A stretch of 64,000 bases of DNA from Hyphomonas sediminis (GCF_019679475.1 NZ_JAIEZP010000001.1:992001-1056000), one strand, 5' to 3'. Positions 33,621 through 43,838 are shown, numbered from the stretch's first letter. Program-made: numbers and translations. The notes: a model not told the origin generated them from the letters alone.

Positions 33621-34724
33621 ATGAGCGATTCATTCGGAGATGCTGCGGGGGCCGCGATGGAGCATGCGGCAGCCGATGCGGCCGCCGGACTTGCCGGGCC
33701 GAAAGGTGGCAGCAGTCCCGATACCCATTGCCGAAATTGCGGGGCCGAACTGGCAGGCGAGTTTTGTCAGCATTGCGGGCAAAGCGCCAAAAGCATGCGG
33801 CGGCCTTTCTGGTCGCTGATCGGCGAGGGGGTGGAAACGCTGTTTTCGGTTGATGGCCGCATCGCGCGCACATTGCCCGCCCTGCTGATCCGTCCGGGGC
33901 GGATGACCAAGGCTTATCTTGATGGCCAGCGGGCGCGGTTCATTCCGCCCTTCCGCCTGTATGTTCTGGCGTCGCTGATTTTCTTCGTCGTGCTGCCGCT
34001 GGTGACCGGGCAGGGGTTCAATATCGTGCCGGATGGCGCGCAGAATTTCGGGGAAGCGCGCGCGGAAATCGAAAGAGCCTATGCTGCAGGCGAGATGACG
34101 GATGAAGAGTACCGTGGTGCGCTGGATGGCATCAATGAGGTCGAGGCACTCTGGCAGAGCGGGCCGGATGCCTTCATTCCCGATCCGCCCGCCAAGCCGG
34201 GCGAAGAGCCTGCCTCTCAGACGGGTGAAGGCGAATGGGTAGGCTTTATGCCGAAAGAAGCACTGGACTCAGTTCGCCAGGCTGGCAACGAGGGCGACGC
34301 TGAAGCCGCCCGCTTCGCAGAGGTGATGGACAATCCCGGACGCCTGGCTGAGAAAACCCAAGAATGGATTCCGCGCCTGATGTTCGTCATGCTGCCGGTC
34401 TACGCTTGTCTTCTGGCACTCGTGTATCTCTGGCGGCGTAGGTTCTTCTTCTTTGATCACTTCATCGTGTCGCTGCATTTCCATTCAGCGCTCTTCTTTG
34501 CGATGACGATCGGCGTGATCCTGTCCTTCCTCATCGGGGGAGGCTGGGTGACGCTGGCCCTGCTGGTTTATTCCAACTGGTATCTCTACCGGCTCAACCG
34601 TGTAGTTTACGAGCGGGGGGTATTTAGCTCGATCCTGCGGGTCATCACGCTCGACGGCATTTATTTCTGTATCCTGATTACGGCGCTTACGACGGCTGTG
34701 GTGCTTGGGGCGCTGTCGATATGA
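33621..34724 (+). CDS. DUF3667 membrane protein with N-terminal zinc ribbon
   Basis: A 367-aa protein. Residues about 35-55 form a zinc ribbon (HCRNCGAELAGEFCQHCGQ). Then FWSLIGEGVETLFSVDGRIARTLPALLIRPGRMTKAYLDGQRARFIPPFRLYVLAS is the DUF3667 signature. An acidic region (about 145-250) separates this first helix from about four C-terminal membrane helices (255-365). The ATG at 33621 follows GGGAGGG. Function unknown. The stop overlaps the next gene by ATGA. Confidence 0.85.
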   Translation: MSDSFGDAAGAAMEHAAADAAAGLAGPKGGSSPDTHCRNCGAELAGEFCQHCGQSAKSMRRPFWSLIGEGVETLFSVDGRIARTLPALLIRPGRMTKAYLDGQRARFIPPFRLYVLASLIFFVVLPLVTGQGFNIVPDGAQNFGEARAEIERAYAAGEMTDEEYRGALDGINEVEALWQSGPDAFIPDPPAKPGEEPASQTGEGEWVGFMPKEALDSVRQAGNEGDAEAARFAEVMDNPGRLAEKTQEWIPRLMFVMLPVYACLLALVYLWRRRFFFFDHFIVSLHFHSALFFAMTIGVILSFLIGGGWVTLALLVYSNWYLYRLNRVVYERGVFSSILRVITLDGIYFCILITALTTAVVLGALSI

Positions 34725-35068
34725 TCAAGCCGGAAAAGCTGCGCATGGAAGCGCTGCGGTTGCCCCGCACGATTGAGCGACCGCACTTTGACTGGACGAG
34801 TTTTCGGGTGGACGCGCCGAAGGGAAAGATCTTTTGCACCCTGCCGCCGCATCATGAATTTTCGAACGTTTTCCTCACCGTCGATGAGCAGCAGATGCTG
34901 TGCGAAGCAGAGCCTGAGATATTCTTCCCTGTTCCCAACAAATGGGGAGAGAAGGGTGCCACATCGATCCGCCTGGTGAAATGTGATCTGACAACACTGC
35001 GCTCTGCGCTTACCCTTTCCTGGCATCATGCGGCGCCGGAAAAGCTGCGTGTGCTACTCGAACAATAG
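34721..35068 (+). CDS. MmcQ/YjbR family protein
   Basis: A 115-aa protein of the YjbR fold (CyaY-like). Typical pieces: LRLPRTIERPHFDWTSFRVD, GKIFCTLPPH, VFLTVDEQQMLCEAEPEIFFPVPNKWGEKGATSIRL, and a C-terminal WHHAAPEKL. Family members are described as DNA-binding or of unknown role. It overlaps the DUF3667 gene by 4 nt. Confidence 0.87.
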   Translation: MIKPEKLRMEALRLPRTIERPHFDWTSFRVDAPKGKIFCTLPPHHEFSNVFLTVDEQQMLCEAEPEIFFPVPNKWGEKGATSIRLVKCDLTTLRSALTLSWHHAAPEKLRVLLEQ

Positions 35069-35153
35069 GCCACTCGATTTGTAAGGCTTGCCAGAGACCG
35101 TCGGTTTGGCCGATGGTTCCCCAAAACAAGTAATAATATGGGGAAGGAAGTCT

Positions 35154-36887
35154 GTGTCAGTTTCAGCAGTGAACAGGATTCGGGTTGCAGCCGCCGCGTT
35201 CGGCATCAGCTTGACCGCATCATGCAGCGGGCCAACTTCGCCGCAGCCAGATGGCACCGGCACGCTGGTTCTGGTTGACGCCGACATCGTCACAATGGAC
35301 GACGCGATCCCAGCGGCCGAAGCGGTTGCCATTCGCGACGGACGTATTCTGGCGGTTGGGCCGCGTGAGGAAGTGCTCCTGCAGGCAGGCAAGGGCGCAG
35401 AACTGCGCAGCCTTGGAGGCGCGGCCCTGCTGCCTGGTTTCATCGATACACATGGCCACTTTGCCATGATGGCGCAGGCTGCGGCGATGGCCAATCTTCA
35501 GCCGCCGCCAGCAGGCCCTGTGCGCGATATGACGGAGCTGCAGCAGGTGTTGCGCGACTGGGCCGACGCCCATCCCGAAGCCCCCTGGATCACAGGGTGG
35601 GGATATGACGATTCTCTGCTTGCGGAGCAACGCCATCCCGTTCGCGGTGACCTTGACGCGGTGTCTTCGGAAAAGCCGATCCTGCTGATGCACACCTCTG
35701 CGCATCTTGCCTCCTGCAACACACCCTGCCTTGCCGCACTGGGAATTACCCCGGAGACTCAAGACCCGCCCGGCGGCGTGATCCGGCGCGAAGCGGATGG
35801 GAAAACGCCGAGCGGTGTTCTGGAAGAGGCGGCGCTTTACTTCGTGTTCCAGAAGATGCCACAGCCTGTCGAGAGCCAACGCCTGTCGGGCATTGCTGAG
35901 GTACAGAAACTCTACGCGTCTTACGGAATCACCACGGTGCAGGAAGGCGCGGCGCGACCCCAGCAGATAGAAGACTTACGTAAAGTGGCCGCCGCCGGCG
36001 ACCTTTATCTCGATGTCGTCGCCTACCAGCATTTTTCGAACGGCGCTTCGATTGGCGAGGATTTTACGACGTCGAAAAGCTATGACGGTCATTTCCGGGT
36101 TGGTGGGATCAAGCTGGTGCTGGACGGGTCGCCGCAAGGAAAAACAGCCTGGTTTACCCGTCCCTATGTCGTGCCGCCGCCTGGGCAGGGGAGCGATTAT
36201 TCCGGATATGCCATTTATTCCGACGAGAGCGTGGCGTCGCTGATTGACCAGGCATTCGCGCGGGGGATCCAGGTGATCGCGCATGCCAATGGCGACCGCG
36301 CTATTGACCAGTTTCTGGACATCGCAGTGCCGGCGATTGCCGATTATGCGGAGGTAGATCTGCGGCCGGTTATTATTCATGCCCAGACCGCGAGGCAGGA
36401 CCAGTTGGAGGAAGTGGCGGCAGCCCGTATAATTCCTTCCTTCTTTGCCGCTCATCCCTTCTTCTGGGGCGATTGGCACCGGGATTCGGTGATGGGGCCT
36501 GACCGGGCATCCTTCATCAGCCCTATGGCGGCTGCGGCCGATCTTGGAATTCCGTATACGATCCATAATGATGCGCCCGTTGTGCCGCCGGACATGATCC
36601 GACTGCTCTGGGTGGCGGAAAACCGGGAGACCCGTTCTGGCGCCGTGCTGGGGCCTGATCAGCGCGCAACCCCGCGCGACGCGCTCAAGGCGATTACCGC
36701 GAATGCGGCCTATCAATATTTTGAAGAGGGACAGAAAGGATCGATCTCGCCCGGCAAGCTTGCCGATCTTGTGATCCTGTCGGCCAATCCGCTGAGCGTG
36801 GACCCTGCTTCACTGAGAGACGTCCGGGTCGTCGAAACCTTCAAGGACGGGATCAGTATTTACCGCGCTGGCGAGGGGGGCGAATGA
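35154..36887 (+). CDS. YtcJ-like amidohydrolase, lipoprotein
   Basis: A 577-aa metal-dependent hydrolase. The start is GTG at 35154, preceded by GGAAGGA; this gives a signal peptide ending LTASC (lipobox, Cys24), so it is anchored in the envelope. The amidohydrolase metal motif is PGFIDTHGH (near residue 90). The late blocks VIAHANGDRAIDQFLDI and IHNDAPVVPPD hold further metal and proton-transfer residues. YtcJ proteins include exoenzyme-type amidases; the substrate is unknown. Confidence 0.9.
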   Translation: MSVSAVNRIRVAAAAFGISLTASCSGPTSPQPDGTGTLVLVDADIVTMDDAIPAAEAVAIRDGRILAVGPREEVLLQAGKGAELRSLGGAALLPGFIDTHGHFAMMAQAAAMANLQPPPAGPVRDMTELQQVLRDWADAHPEAPWITGWGYDDSLLAEQRHPVRGDLDAVSSEKPILLMHTSAHLASCNTPCLAALGITPETQDPPGGVIRREADGKTPSGVLEEAALYFVFQKMPQPVESQRLSGIAEVQKLYASYGITTVQEGAARPQQIEDLRKVAAAGDLYLDVVAYQHFSNGASIGEDFTTSKSYDGHFRVGGIKLVLDGSPQGKTAWFTRPYVVPPPGQGSDYSGYAIYSDESVASLIDQAFARGIQVIAHANGDRAIDQFLDIAVPAIADYAEVDLRPVIIHAQTARQDQLEEVAAARIIPSFFAAHPFFWGDWHRDSVMGPDRASFISPMAAAADLGIPYTIHNDAPVVPPDMIRLLWVAENRETRSGAVLGPDQRATPRDALKAITANAAYQYFEEGQKGSISPGKLADLVILSANPLSVDPASLRDVRVVETFKDGISIYRAGEGGE

Positions 36888-38050
36888 TCATGCCGCGAGA
36901 GGTGGTCCCGATGGAGAGACTGGTGCCCCTTCTGCCGGAGCTCGCCGCCCGGGCCGCGGAGATGGAGGTGGCGCGGCGACTGCCGGCGGATCTGGCGGCC
37001 AAGCTGGCGGCAACCGGCGTCTTCCGGATGGTGACACCCAGATCCCTGGGGGGGCTTGAATGCTCCCCGCGAGAGATTGTCGAGGTGACTGAAGCGGCCT
37101 CGGCCGCCAATGCAAGCGCGGGTTGGTGCGTGATGATCGCTGCAACGACGGCGCTCAATGCGGCCTATATGTCCGCGGAAAACGCGCGCGACGTATATGC
37201 CGATCCAATGACGATCACCGGCGGCGTGTTTGCCCCGATGGGGCGCGCTGTGGTCGAGGGGGATCACTACCGCGTCTCAGGCCGTTGGCAGTGGGGGTCG
37301 GGTTCGGCCAACTGCACCTGGCTGTGCGGCGGATGCACGATCTGGGAAAATGGCGAGATGAAGCGCCTGCCTTCCGGCGCGCCCGACGCCCGGATGATGG
37401 TGTTCCCGGCAAGCGAGGCGATCTTGCATGACACCTGGCATGTGATGGGCCTGAAGGGGACGGGCTCCGGCGATATCGAGGTGAAGGACATTCTGGTCCC
37501 CAAAGGCCGGTCGGTTTCCCTCGTGGCGGACATACCACGGGAAAGCGGGGCGCTTTACAAATTTCCGGCGTTTGGCTTGCTTGCGCTCGGCGTCTCCGCT
37601 GTCGCCATGGGGAACGCGCGTGGCAGCCTTGAAGCATTTGCGGACCTGGCGGGCGCCAAGAAAAGCCAGGGTTCAGCCAAAACGCTCAGTGAGCGGCATA
37701 TCATTCAGGCGGAGTATGCCCGCTGTATGGCGGATTGGCGCGCGGCCCGGGCTTATCTTTTCGCCGAGATTGACCGTGTCTGGCAGATTGCCCTTAGCGA
37801 CGGCGAAATACCGATAGAGGCGCGGGCGGACCTGCGCCTCGCCTGCACGCACATGACGAGGACAGGCGCGGATATTTGCCGGACGCTCTACGATCTGGGC
37901 GGCGGCGCTGCCTTGTTTGAGGCGAGCGACCTGCAGCGCCGGTTTCGCGATGCCCACGCCATCACCCAGCATATCGTCACTGCGCCTGCAACGCTGGAGC
38001 TGACGGGCCGCGTCCTGCTGGGCCTGCCAACGGACGGCGGTATGGTGTGA
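36884..38050 (+). CDS. Acyl-CoA dehydrogenase-like flavoprotein (HsaA/monooxygenase type)
   Basis: A 388-aa protein with the acyl-CoA dehydrogenase fold but closer to flavin-dependent monooxygenases such as HsaA. Shown by ADLAAKLAATGVFRMVTPRSLGGLE, SAGWCVMIAATTA, GRWQWGSGSANCTWLCGG, WHVMGLKGTGSGDIEV and the C-terminal DAHAITQHIVTAPATLELTGR. These enzymes usually need a flavin reductase partner, which I do not see here. ATGA overlap couples it to the amidohydrolase gene. Confidence 0.85.
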   Translation: MIMPREVVPMERLVPLLPELAARAAEMEVARRLPADLAAKLAATGVFRMVTPRSLGGLECSPREIVEVTEAASAANASAGWCVMIAATTALNAAYMSAENARDVYADPMTITGGVFAPMGRAVVEGDHYRVSGRWQWGSGSANCTWLCGGCTIWENGEMKRLPSGAPDARMMVFPASEAILHDTWHVMGLKGTGSGDIEVKDILVPKGRSVSLVADIPRESGALYKFPAFGLLALGVSAVAMGNARGSLEAFADLAGAKKSQGSAKTLSERHIIQAEYARCMADWRAARAYLFAEIDRVWQIALSDGEIPIEARADLRLACTHMTRTGADICRTLYDLGGGAALFEASDLQRRFRDAHAITQHIVTAPATLELTGRVLLGLPTDGGMV

Positions 38051-38123
38051 CGCTTCTGGCGAAAGGCGCCGGAATGTGGCATGCTCGCCGTCAAGTGCCG
38101 GGAAGATACGGGAGGATCTGCCG

Positions 38124-39101
38124 ATGCACAGTAAGCGTATAAATCAAAAGCGATGGCTTCCGGCTGTCGGGCGACTGGTCTGCATTCTGATCGTCTTCTG
38201 TGGCTTGCCGACATTTGTCTTCGCATCTGTCGGTCAGAACCCGATTCCGCTGCAACGCAGCGAGGCAGGCTATTTTACGGCGCGAGTCAGCGTGAATGAT
38301 GCTCCGGCAATTGACGCAATCATCGATACTGCAGCTACGGCGGCAATGATCCATCAATCCGTCGCTGACGAGGCGGGCATCGGGACGCCGGTCGCGACTG
38401 CAGGGCTGGTGCCGGTATTCGGCCTGCTCGGAGAGCGGGAGTTTCCGTTGATCGAAATTGGCCATGTCAGTGTCGGCACCGTCCGGCTGAACAAGCTGGC
38501 CGCGGCCTACAATGATCGGGAGCAGATGCCGGGCGCGCCGCTCGTCATTCCGGCGGCAGCTTTCGGCAGTGATGTGCTGGATTTTGATTTTCCCAGCGCG
38601 CGCTTCTCAGCCTATGATGGGCGCCCCGAGGGTGACCATGGAAATTCCGGGCGCGGAAACCTGATCGTTGAGAATGGCCTGTTCTTTACTGAGGTGCGGG
38701 TGAATGGCGTCCGGGGAAGGGCGCTGATCGACACCGGGTCGCCATTCACCTTCATCAATTCCGAAATGGCAAAGGCGTCCGGGGCAAAGCCTGAAGATGA
38801 GCTGACCCAGCAATTGATTGGCGCCACTGGTGGCCGGCTGGAAGTGTCGATATCTTCGGTAAAGCGGCTCTCCGTAGCAAAGTTCAGCGTCAGCAAATTG
38901 AACATGATTGTTGTCGATCCGCCCCTGTTCGAGGATCTCGGTCTTGCAGGCGAGCCCGCAATGCTGATTGGGTTGGACCTTCTGTCGATGTTCCGTGTGC
39001 AGATTGATATTCGGCGCAGATATATCATCCTGACGCCAGAGTCGAGCCGCCGCAATGTCGGGATCAATCTCAACGCGCGCGACACCCGCATTCCGCAATG
39101 A
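38124..39101 (+). CDS. Retropepsin-like aspartic protease with two lobes
   Basis: A 325-aa protein with an N-terminal signal or anchor segment (about 14-35) and two Asp_protease_2-like halves. The second contains the canonical active motif IDTGSPFTF (Asp203). The first has IDTAATAAM (Asp68), where the conserved Gly is replaced by Ala. Each lobe continues with a hydrophobic flap-like segment. The arrangement suggests a single-chain pseudo-dimer of the retropepsin type, located in the periplasm. GGGAGGA precedes the ATG at 38124. Catalytic competence is uncertain. Confidence 0.8.
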   Translation: MHSKRINQKRWLPAVGRLVCILIVFCGLPTFVFASVGQNPIPLQRSEAGYFTARVSVNDAPAIDAIIDTAATAAMIHQSVADEAGIGTPVATAGLVPVFGLLGEREFPLIEIGHVSVGTVRLNKLAAAYNDREQMPGAPLVIPAAAFGSDVLDFDFPSARFSAYDGRPEGDHGNSGRGNLIVENGLFFTEVRVNGVRGRALIDTGSPFTFINSEMAKASGAKPEDELTQQLIGATGGRLEVSISSVKRLSVAKFSVSKLNMIVVDPPLFEDLGLAGEPAMLIGLDLLSMFRVQIDIRRRYIILTPESSRRNVGINLNARDTRIPQ

Positions 39102-39169
39102 TGTCGCAGGCCTTGCGTTTGGCGCCCGCATTCTGAATGGTTCTGTAACTGGCGGCGCGGGGGCACCAC

Positions 39170-40372
39170 ATGGCGCAGAACTATCATATCGGCATAGCCG
39201 GGGCCGGGATTGGCGGGCTGGCGGCAGCCATCCTGCTGGCGCGCGCCGGGCACAGGGTCACCCTGTTTGACCAGTTTGACGTGGCCGGGCCCGTCGGCTC
39301 TGGCCTGATGCTGCAGGAAACGGGGCTTGCCGTGCTCGGCACCCTTGGCCTGAGGGAGGATGTTGAAGCGCTCGGCTCACCCATTGCGCGCCTGTGGGGC
39401 ATTTCAGTGGACACGGGCCGGTCGGTGCTGGACGTGCGCTATGCGGCGCTGCGGGCGAGCCTCTCCGGCCTTGGCATTCAGCGCTCGGTGCTGTTCGGCG
39501 TGCTCTACGCCGCCGCCAATGCGTCCGGCGCGCGGCTTGTGACGGGCACGCGAATTACGACGGCCAATCCTGAAAGCGGTATGCTGGTTGATGCTGCGGG
39601 CGGTGCGCATGGGCCATACGGCCTCGTGGTCGACGCGCTTGGCGTGCGCTCGCCGCTCTCCTCGGCGCCGCGAAAAGAGCTGGCCTATGGCGCACTGTGG
39701 GCCACGCTGCCCTGGCCGGAGGAAAGCAACTTTGACCGATTGGCGCTGGAGCAGCGCTATGAGGCGGCCCGGAAGATGGCCGGTGTCATGCCGTCTGGAA
39801 GGCTGGCGCCCGACGCGCCGGAAAGCCTCACCTATTTCTGGTCCATCCGGGCAGATCAGTATGAGGGCTTCCGCGCCGCGCCGCTCAATCACTGGAAAGA
39901 TGCGGCCCGCCGCCTCTGGCCGGAGACGCAGCTGCTGCTCGATCAGATTACGGATCAAGACCAGCTCACCTTCGCCCGTTATCGCCACCGCACGCATTGG
40001 CCGGTCACCGAGGGCCGCCTTGTCCATATGGGCGACGCCTGGCACGCCGCCAGCCCCCAGCTTGGCCAGGGGGCCAATATGGCTCTGCTGGATGCCTACG
40101 GTTTGCTCATTGCGCTGACGGGCGCAGAGGATGTCAGCGCGGCGCTCGCCCGTTTCCGGCGCCTGCGGGCGCGGCATATCCGGCTCTACCAGCTGATGAC
40201 CTGGGCCTTCACGCCGGTTTACCAGTCGGACGACGCCGTCATGCCCTGGCTGCGCGACCGGCTCGCGGCGCCATTGCTCCGTCTCTGGCCCGCGCCGCCG
40301 CTCCTGGCTGGGCTGGTCGCTGGCGGCTTCGGCGCGCCGCTTAATTCGCTGGGGCTGAAACCCTATCGCTGA
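39170..40372 (+). CDS. FAD-dependent monooxygenase (PHBH/UbiH fold)
   Basis: A 400-aa group A flavin monooxygenase. The dinucleotide-binding [18 protein letters not shown] is at residues 10-27, the DG-type motif appears around 153 ([14 protein letters not shown]), and the GD motif [28 protein letters not shown] is near 284-311. It hydroxylates an unknown, likely aromatic or lipid, substrate using NAD(P)H. Its stop overlaps the mutM stop, so the two genes converge tail to tail. Confidence 0.88.
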   Translation: MAQNYHIGIAGAGIGGLAAAILLARAGHRVTLFDQFDVAGPVGSGLMLQETGLAVLGTLGLREDVEALGSPIARLWGISVDTGRSVLDVRYAALRASLSGLGIQRSVLFGVLYAAANASGARLVTGTRITTANPESGMLVDAAGGAHGPYGLVVDALGVRSPLSSAPRKELAYGALWATLPWPEESNFDRLALEQRYEAARKMAGVMPSGRLAPDAPESLTYFWSIRADQYEGFRAAPLNHWKDAARRLWPETQLLLDQITDQDQLTFARYRHRTHWPVTEGRLVHMGDAWHAASPQLGQGANMALLDAYGLLIALTGAEDVSAALARFRRLRARHIRLYQLMTWAFTPVYQSDDAVMPWLRDRLAAPLLRLWPAPPLLAGLVAGGFGAPLNSLGLKPYR

Positions 40373-41208
40373 CAGCTCGGGCAATAGAATGTGGAGCGTC
40401 CGGACTGGACGATCCTTCGGATTTCCGTGCCGCAGCGTTTGCAGGGCGCGCCCTCGCGGTCGTAAACGTCAAAACGGTGCTGGAAATAGCCGAGCGCGCC
40501 ATCGGTCGCCGCAAAGTCGGAAATTGACGAGCCGCCCGCCTCGATTGCCTCGGCAATCACGCTGTTGATCGCGGGCGCCAGCCGCGCCGCCCGCTGGCCG
40601 GGAATCGATTTCGACAGCCGCTTAGGCGAAATCCCCGCCCGGAACAGCGCCTCGCAGACATAGATATTGCCCAGCCCCGCAATCACTTTCTGGTCCAGCA
40701 ATGCTGCCTTGATCGGAGCGGCCTTTCCGGCGAGTGCTTCATCGAGATAAGCAGGGGAGAAGCGGTTCGAGAGGGGCTCGGGCCCCATCGCCGTTAACCT
40801 TGGATAAGCCATGAATTCTGCGGTTGGCCAGAGTTCCATAAAGCCGAACCGGCGGGGATCGTTATAAGTCACCGTCTCGCCGCCCTCCATGTGGAAGATG
40901 ACATGGTCATGCGCGGCAAGGCCGGCGGGGGCGTAATGGAACTCTCCCGGCATCTGGCCGGAAATGGTGAACCGCCCCGTCATGCCCAGGTGCATCACCA
41001 GCACTTCGCCGGTGGAAAGGTAGGCCGCCAAGAATTTCGCCTGCCGCGCGAGCCGCTCGATCCGCGCGCCGGACAGCCGCTCTACGAACCGGTCGGGCAG
41101 GGGAAATCGCAGGTCTGCCCGCCGCTGTTCGGCACGCAGGATCACCCGGCCCTCCATCACGGGGGCCAGTCCGCGGCGAACTGTCTCGACTTCAGGTAAT
41201 TCAGGCAT
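40363..41208 (-). CDS. mutM: Formamidopyrimidine-DNA glycosylase (Fpg/MutM)
   Basis: A 281-aa base-excision repair enzyme for 8-oxoguanine. The mature N-terminus is [13 protein letters not shown], with Pro2 as the Schiff-base nucleophile and Glu3. The mid-protein block [21 protein letters not shown] is intact. The C-terminal zinc finger [10 protein letters not shown]...CPSC and the Arg finger QSGRSTFYC are complete. The ATG at 41208 is set by this N-terminus. It diverges from ubiE over a 46-nt gap. Confidence 0.97.
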   Translation of the reverse strand: MPELPEVETVRRGLAPVMEGRVILRAEQRRADLRFPLPDRFVERLSGARIERLARQAKFLAAYLSTGEVLVMHLGMTGRFTISGQMPGEFHYAPAGLAAHDHVIFHMEGGETVTYNDPRRFGFMELWPTAEFMAYPRLTAMGPEPLSNRFSPAYLDEALAGKAAPIKAALLDQKVIAGLGNIYVCEALFRAGISPKRLSKSIPGQRAARLAPAINSVIAEAIEAGGSSISDFAATDGALGYFQHRFDVYDREGAPCKRCGTEIRRIVQSGRSTFYCPSCQR

Positions 41209-41254
41209 CGTTATCGCATATACGCTAAGGCAAACGCGGTTAAGATAGGCGCCC

Positions 41255-42043
41255 ATGACAGATCAGGACAGCAAAGAACGCATCGTCTCCTTCGGCTTCG
41301 AAGATGTGACGGAATCCGAGAAGGTTGCCCGGGTGAAGGGGGTCTTCCGCTCGGTTGCGTCCCGCTATGACGTGATGAATGACCTGATGAGCGCGGGCGT
41401 GCACCGCCTCTGGAAGCATGACGCAATGAACCGGCTGAACCCGCAGCCCGGCGAGCGGCATCTCGATGTAGCCGGGGGCACGGGCGAGCTTGCGCGCGCC
41501 TTCCTCGATCTTGCCGACAAGGCAGGCCGCCGCCGCGGCGATCCGCGCGAAGCCACCGCCATCGTGTCGGATATCAACGACGCCATGCTCGAAGCGGGCA
41601 AGGCGCGCTCTGACAATGCCAAATGGGGCGACCGCCTCAACTGGGTGTGCGCCGATGGGCAGAACCTGCCCTGGGCCGACAAGACCTTTGACGCGGTGAC
41701 CGTTTCTTTCGGCATCCGGAACTTTGCAGACCGCGTGGCGGGCCTGCGGGAATTCCGCCGCGTGCTGAAGACTGGCGGGCGCCTGGCCGTGCTCGAATTC
41801 AGCCACATGACAGTGCCCGCATTGCAGCAGGCATATGACGCCTACAGCTTCTCGGTCATTCCGCGCATGGGCGAACTCGTCGCCGGGGACCGCGAAAGCT
41901 ATCAGTATCTGATCGAATCCATCCGCAAATTCCCCGATCAACAAACCTTCCGGTCAGAGATCGAGGGCGCTGGCTTCAGCCAGGTGTCTGTCACGAACTA
42001 TTCGGGCGGCATTGCGGCCCTGCACTTTGGCTGGGCCGTCTGA
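41255..42043 (+). CDS. ubiE: Demethylmenaquinone/2-polyprenyl-benzoquinol C-methyltransferase UbiE
   Basis: A 262-aa SAM-dependent methyltransferase that performs the C-methylation step of ubiquinone synthesis. Family signature [22 protein letters not shown] is near 35-54, SAM motif [12 protein letters not shown] at 69-80, and [32 protein letters not shown] late. The C-terminus [11 protein letters not shown] is typical. The mutM-ubiE-ubiB block is conserved in alphaproteobacteria. Confidence 0.97.
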   Translation: MTDQDSKERIVSFGFEDVTESEKVARVKGVFRSVASRYDVMNDLMSAGVHRLWKHDAMNRLNPQPGERHLDVAGGTGELARAFLDLADKAGRRRGDPREATAIVSDINDAMLEAGKARSDNAKWGDRLNWVCADGQNLPWADKTFDAVTVSFGIRNFADRVAGLREFRRVLKTGGRLAVLEFSHMTVPALQQAYDAYSFSVIPRMGELVAGDRESYQYLIESIRKFPDQQTFRSEIEGAGFSQVSVTNYSGGIAALHFGWAV

Positions 42044-42054
42044 TGCTGCCGGGG

Positions 42055-42231
42055 TCAGTCGCCATCAATCTTGATGCCGTCATCGCTGACGGAAATCTCA
42101 AGGCTGGCCTTGTCTTTGGCGCCGCCACCCTCGGTGAAGTAATAGATGCCGAACGCAGCCGCGCCCGCAACGATGGCGCCGATAATGAAGTAAAGCAGTC
42201 CGTTGCCGGAAGAACCGGTCGAGTTGGCCAT
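42055..42231 (-). CDS. Small single-pass membrane protein (58 aa)
   Basis: A 58-aa protein with a Ser/Gly-rich N-terminus, one transmembrane helix (about 13-32, YFIIGAIVAGAAAFGIYYF) and an acidic tail (SDDGIKIDGD). It lies on the opposite strand between ubiE and ubiB. No family recognised. The ATG at 42231 is preceded by GGGAGGCTGTT. The longer frame upstream runs into the ubiB region and is unlikely. Confidence 0.65.
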   Translation of the reverse strand: MANSTGSSGNGLLYFIIGAIVAGAAAFGIYYFTEGGGAKDKASLEISVSDDGIKIDGD

Positions 42232-42311
42232 AACAGCCTCCCTGAAAGTGTTTCTGTGCGGTATCAACGCGCCAGCATCGTTTCTGGTTCCGCAGGCCGG
42301 GTGGGCGCGCC

Positions 42312-43838
42312 GTGCTGAAAGCGTTTTCCGACTATCGCCGCCTGATGCGCGCGGGCACCGCGCTTGCCCGTCACGACGTGATCCTGCCGGGGGAATACCA
42401 ATCGCGCCTGCCATTGCCGGCCCGCATTGCGGGCGGCTTTCTCCGGGTGTTCGGCGGCGGCGCCAAGGGCCGCCCTGGCGAACGTCTGGCCCACGCGCTG
42501 GAACGGCTTGGCCCCGCCTACATCAAGCTTGGCCAGTTCCTGGCAACGCGCCCGGACGTGTTCGGCTCGGAAGTCGCCGGCGACCTCTCCCGCCTCAAGG
42601 ACAAGCTGCCGCCTTTTTCAATGAAGCAGGCCCGCGCCGCGCTCGTTGCCGAGTTTGGTCCGGCTGAAGCAGCCCGGCTCTTCCCGGACCTGGCGGAGCC
42701 TGTGGCGGCCGCGTCCCTTGCGCAGGTGCACCGGATGAAGCTGGCGGACGGCGACCGCGCGGTGAAGATCCTGCGGCCCGGCATCGAGCGCCAGCTGGAG
42801 CTTGAGCTGTCTGCCATGCGCCGCGCCGCGCGCACGATCGAGGGCGTCTCTTCCGAAAGCCGCCGCCTCAAGCCGGTCGCGTTCACCGAAACGATCGCCA
42901 GCGCCATGCTGCGGGAGACCGACCTTCGCCTTGAAGCGGGCGGGGCGGACGAGATGCGTGAGATCTACGCAAAAACCGGTTTCTTCCGTGTGCCGAAGGT
43001 GGACTGGGAGCGGACCGGCAAGCGCGTACTCACCGCCGAATGGATCGAGGGCACGCCGCTGACCACCGCCGGCGTTCTGGACCAGCCGGGCCTCGACCGG
43101 AAAAAGCTCGCCAATGACATCACGCAAGGCTTCCTCGCCAGCGCGATCAATTACGGCGTTTTCCATGCCGACATGCACGAAGGCAACGCCATCCTCACGC
43201 CGGATGGCCAGATCGCCCTGGTCGATTTCGGCATCATCGGGCGGATCGGCATTGTCGAGCGTCGCTTCCTCGCTGAAATCCTCTGGGGTTTCCTGAAGCG
43301 CGATTATCACCGTATTGCCGAGGTGCATTTCGAAGCGGGCTATGTGCCCCCGCACCAGTCTGTCGGGGATTTTGCCCAGGCGCTGCGCTCGATCGGTGAG
43401 CCGCTGTTTGGCCGGCCCGCTGAGGAAGTTTCGATGGGCCGCGTCCTGCTGCAGCTATTCGACTACACGCACACCTTCGGCATGGCCCTGCGGCCAGAGC
43501 TGGTGTTGCTGCAGAAAACCATGGTGCAGGTCGAGGGCGTCGCGCGTGCTATCGACCCCAGCCACAATATCTGGAACGCGTCCGAGCCGGTAATCGGGGA
43601 CTGGATGCGCCGGAATTTCGGCCCCGAAGGCGCCGCGCGCCTTGTCGCCGAGAATGTCCGTGAAGTGACAAACCGCCTGAAGCGCCTGCCCGAGGTTATG
43701 GACCGGTTCGAGAAAAGCCTCGATGCGGAGCCCGCGCCGCCGCCTGCAAAAGAGCGTTTTGCGCCCTGGTGGGGCTGGTTCGGGCTGGTCGTAGCCCTCG
43801 CCGGTATCGCCGCCTGGGTTGTTCTGGAAGTCAACTGA
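42312..43838 (+). CDS. ubiB: Ubiquinone biosynthesis protein UbiB (ABC1/ADCK kinase-like)
   Basis: A 508-aa atypical kinase-like protein that supports ubiquinone synthesis at the inner membrane. The KxGQ motif is K72-L-G-Q75 in YIKLGQFLATRPDVF; the Ala-rich nucleotide loop is VAAASLAQVH. The kinase core includes NYGVFHADMHEGN and LVDFGIIGRI. One C-terminal membrane segment (about 485-506) anchors it. GTG start at 42312. Confidence 0.96.
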   Translation: MLKAFSDYRRLMRAGTALARHDVILPGEYQSRLPLPARIAGGFLRVFGGGAKGRPGERLAHALERLGPAYIKLGQFLATRPDVFGSEVAGDLSRLKDKLPPFSMKQARAALVAEFGPAEAARLFPDLAEPVAAASLAQVHRMKLADGDRAVKILRPGIERQLELELSAMRRAARTIEGVSSESRRLKPVAFTETIASAMLRETDLRLEAGGADEMREIYAKTGFFRVPKVDWERTGKRVLTAEWIEGTPLTTAGVLDQPGLDRKKLANDITQGFLASAINYGVFHADMHEGNAILTPDGQIALVDFGIIGRIGIVERRFLAEILWGFLKRDYHRIAEVHFEAGYVPPHQSVGDFAQALRSIGEPLFGRPAEEVSMGRVLLQLFDYTHTFGMALRPELVLLQKTMVQVEGVARAIDPSHNIWNASEPVIGDWMRRNFGPEGAARLVAENVREVTNRLKRLPEVMDRFEKSLDAEPAPPPAKERFAPWWGWFGLVVALAGIAAWVVLEVN

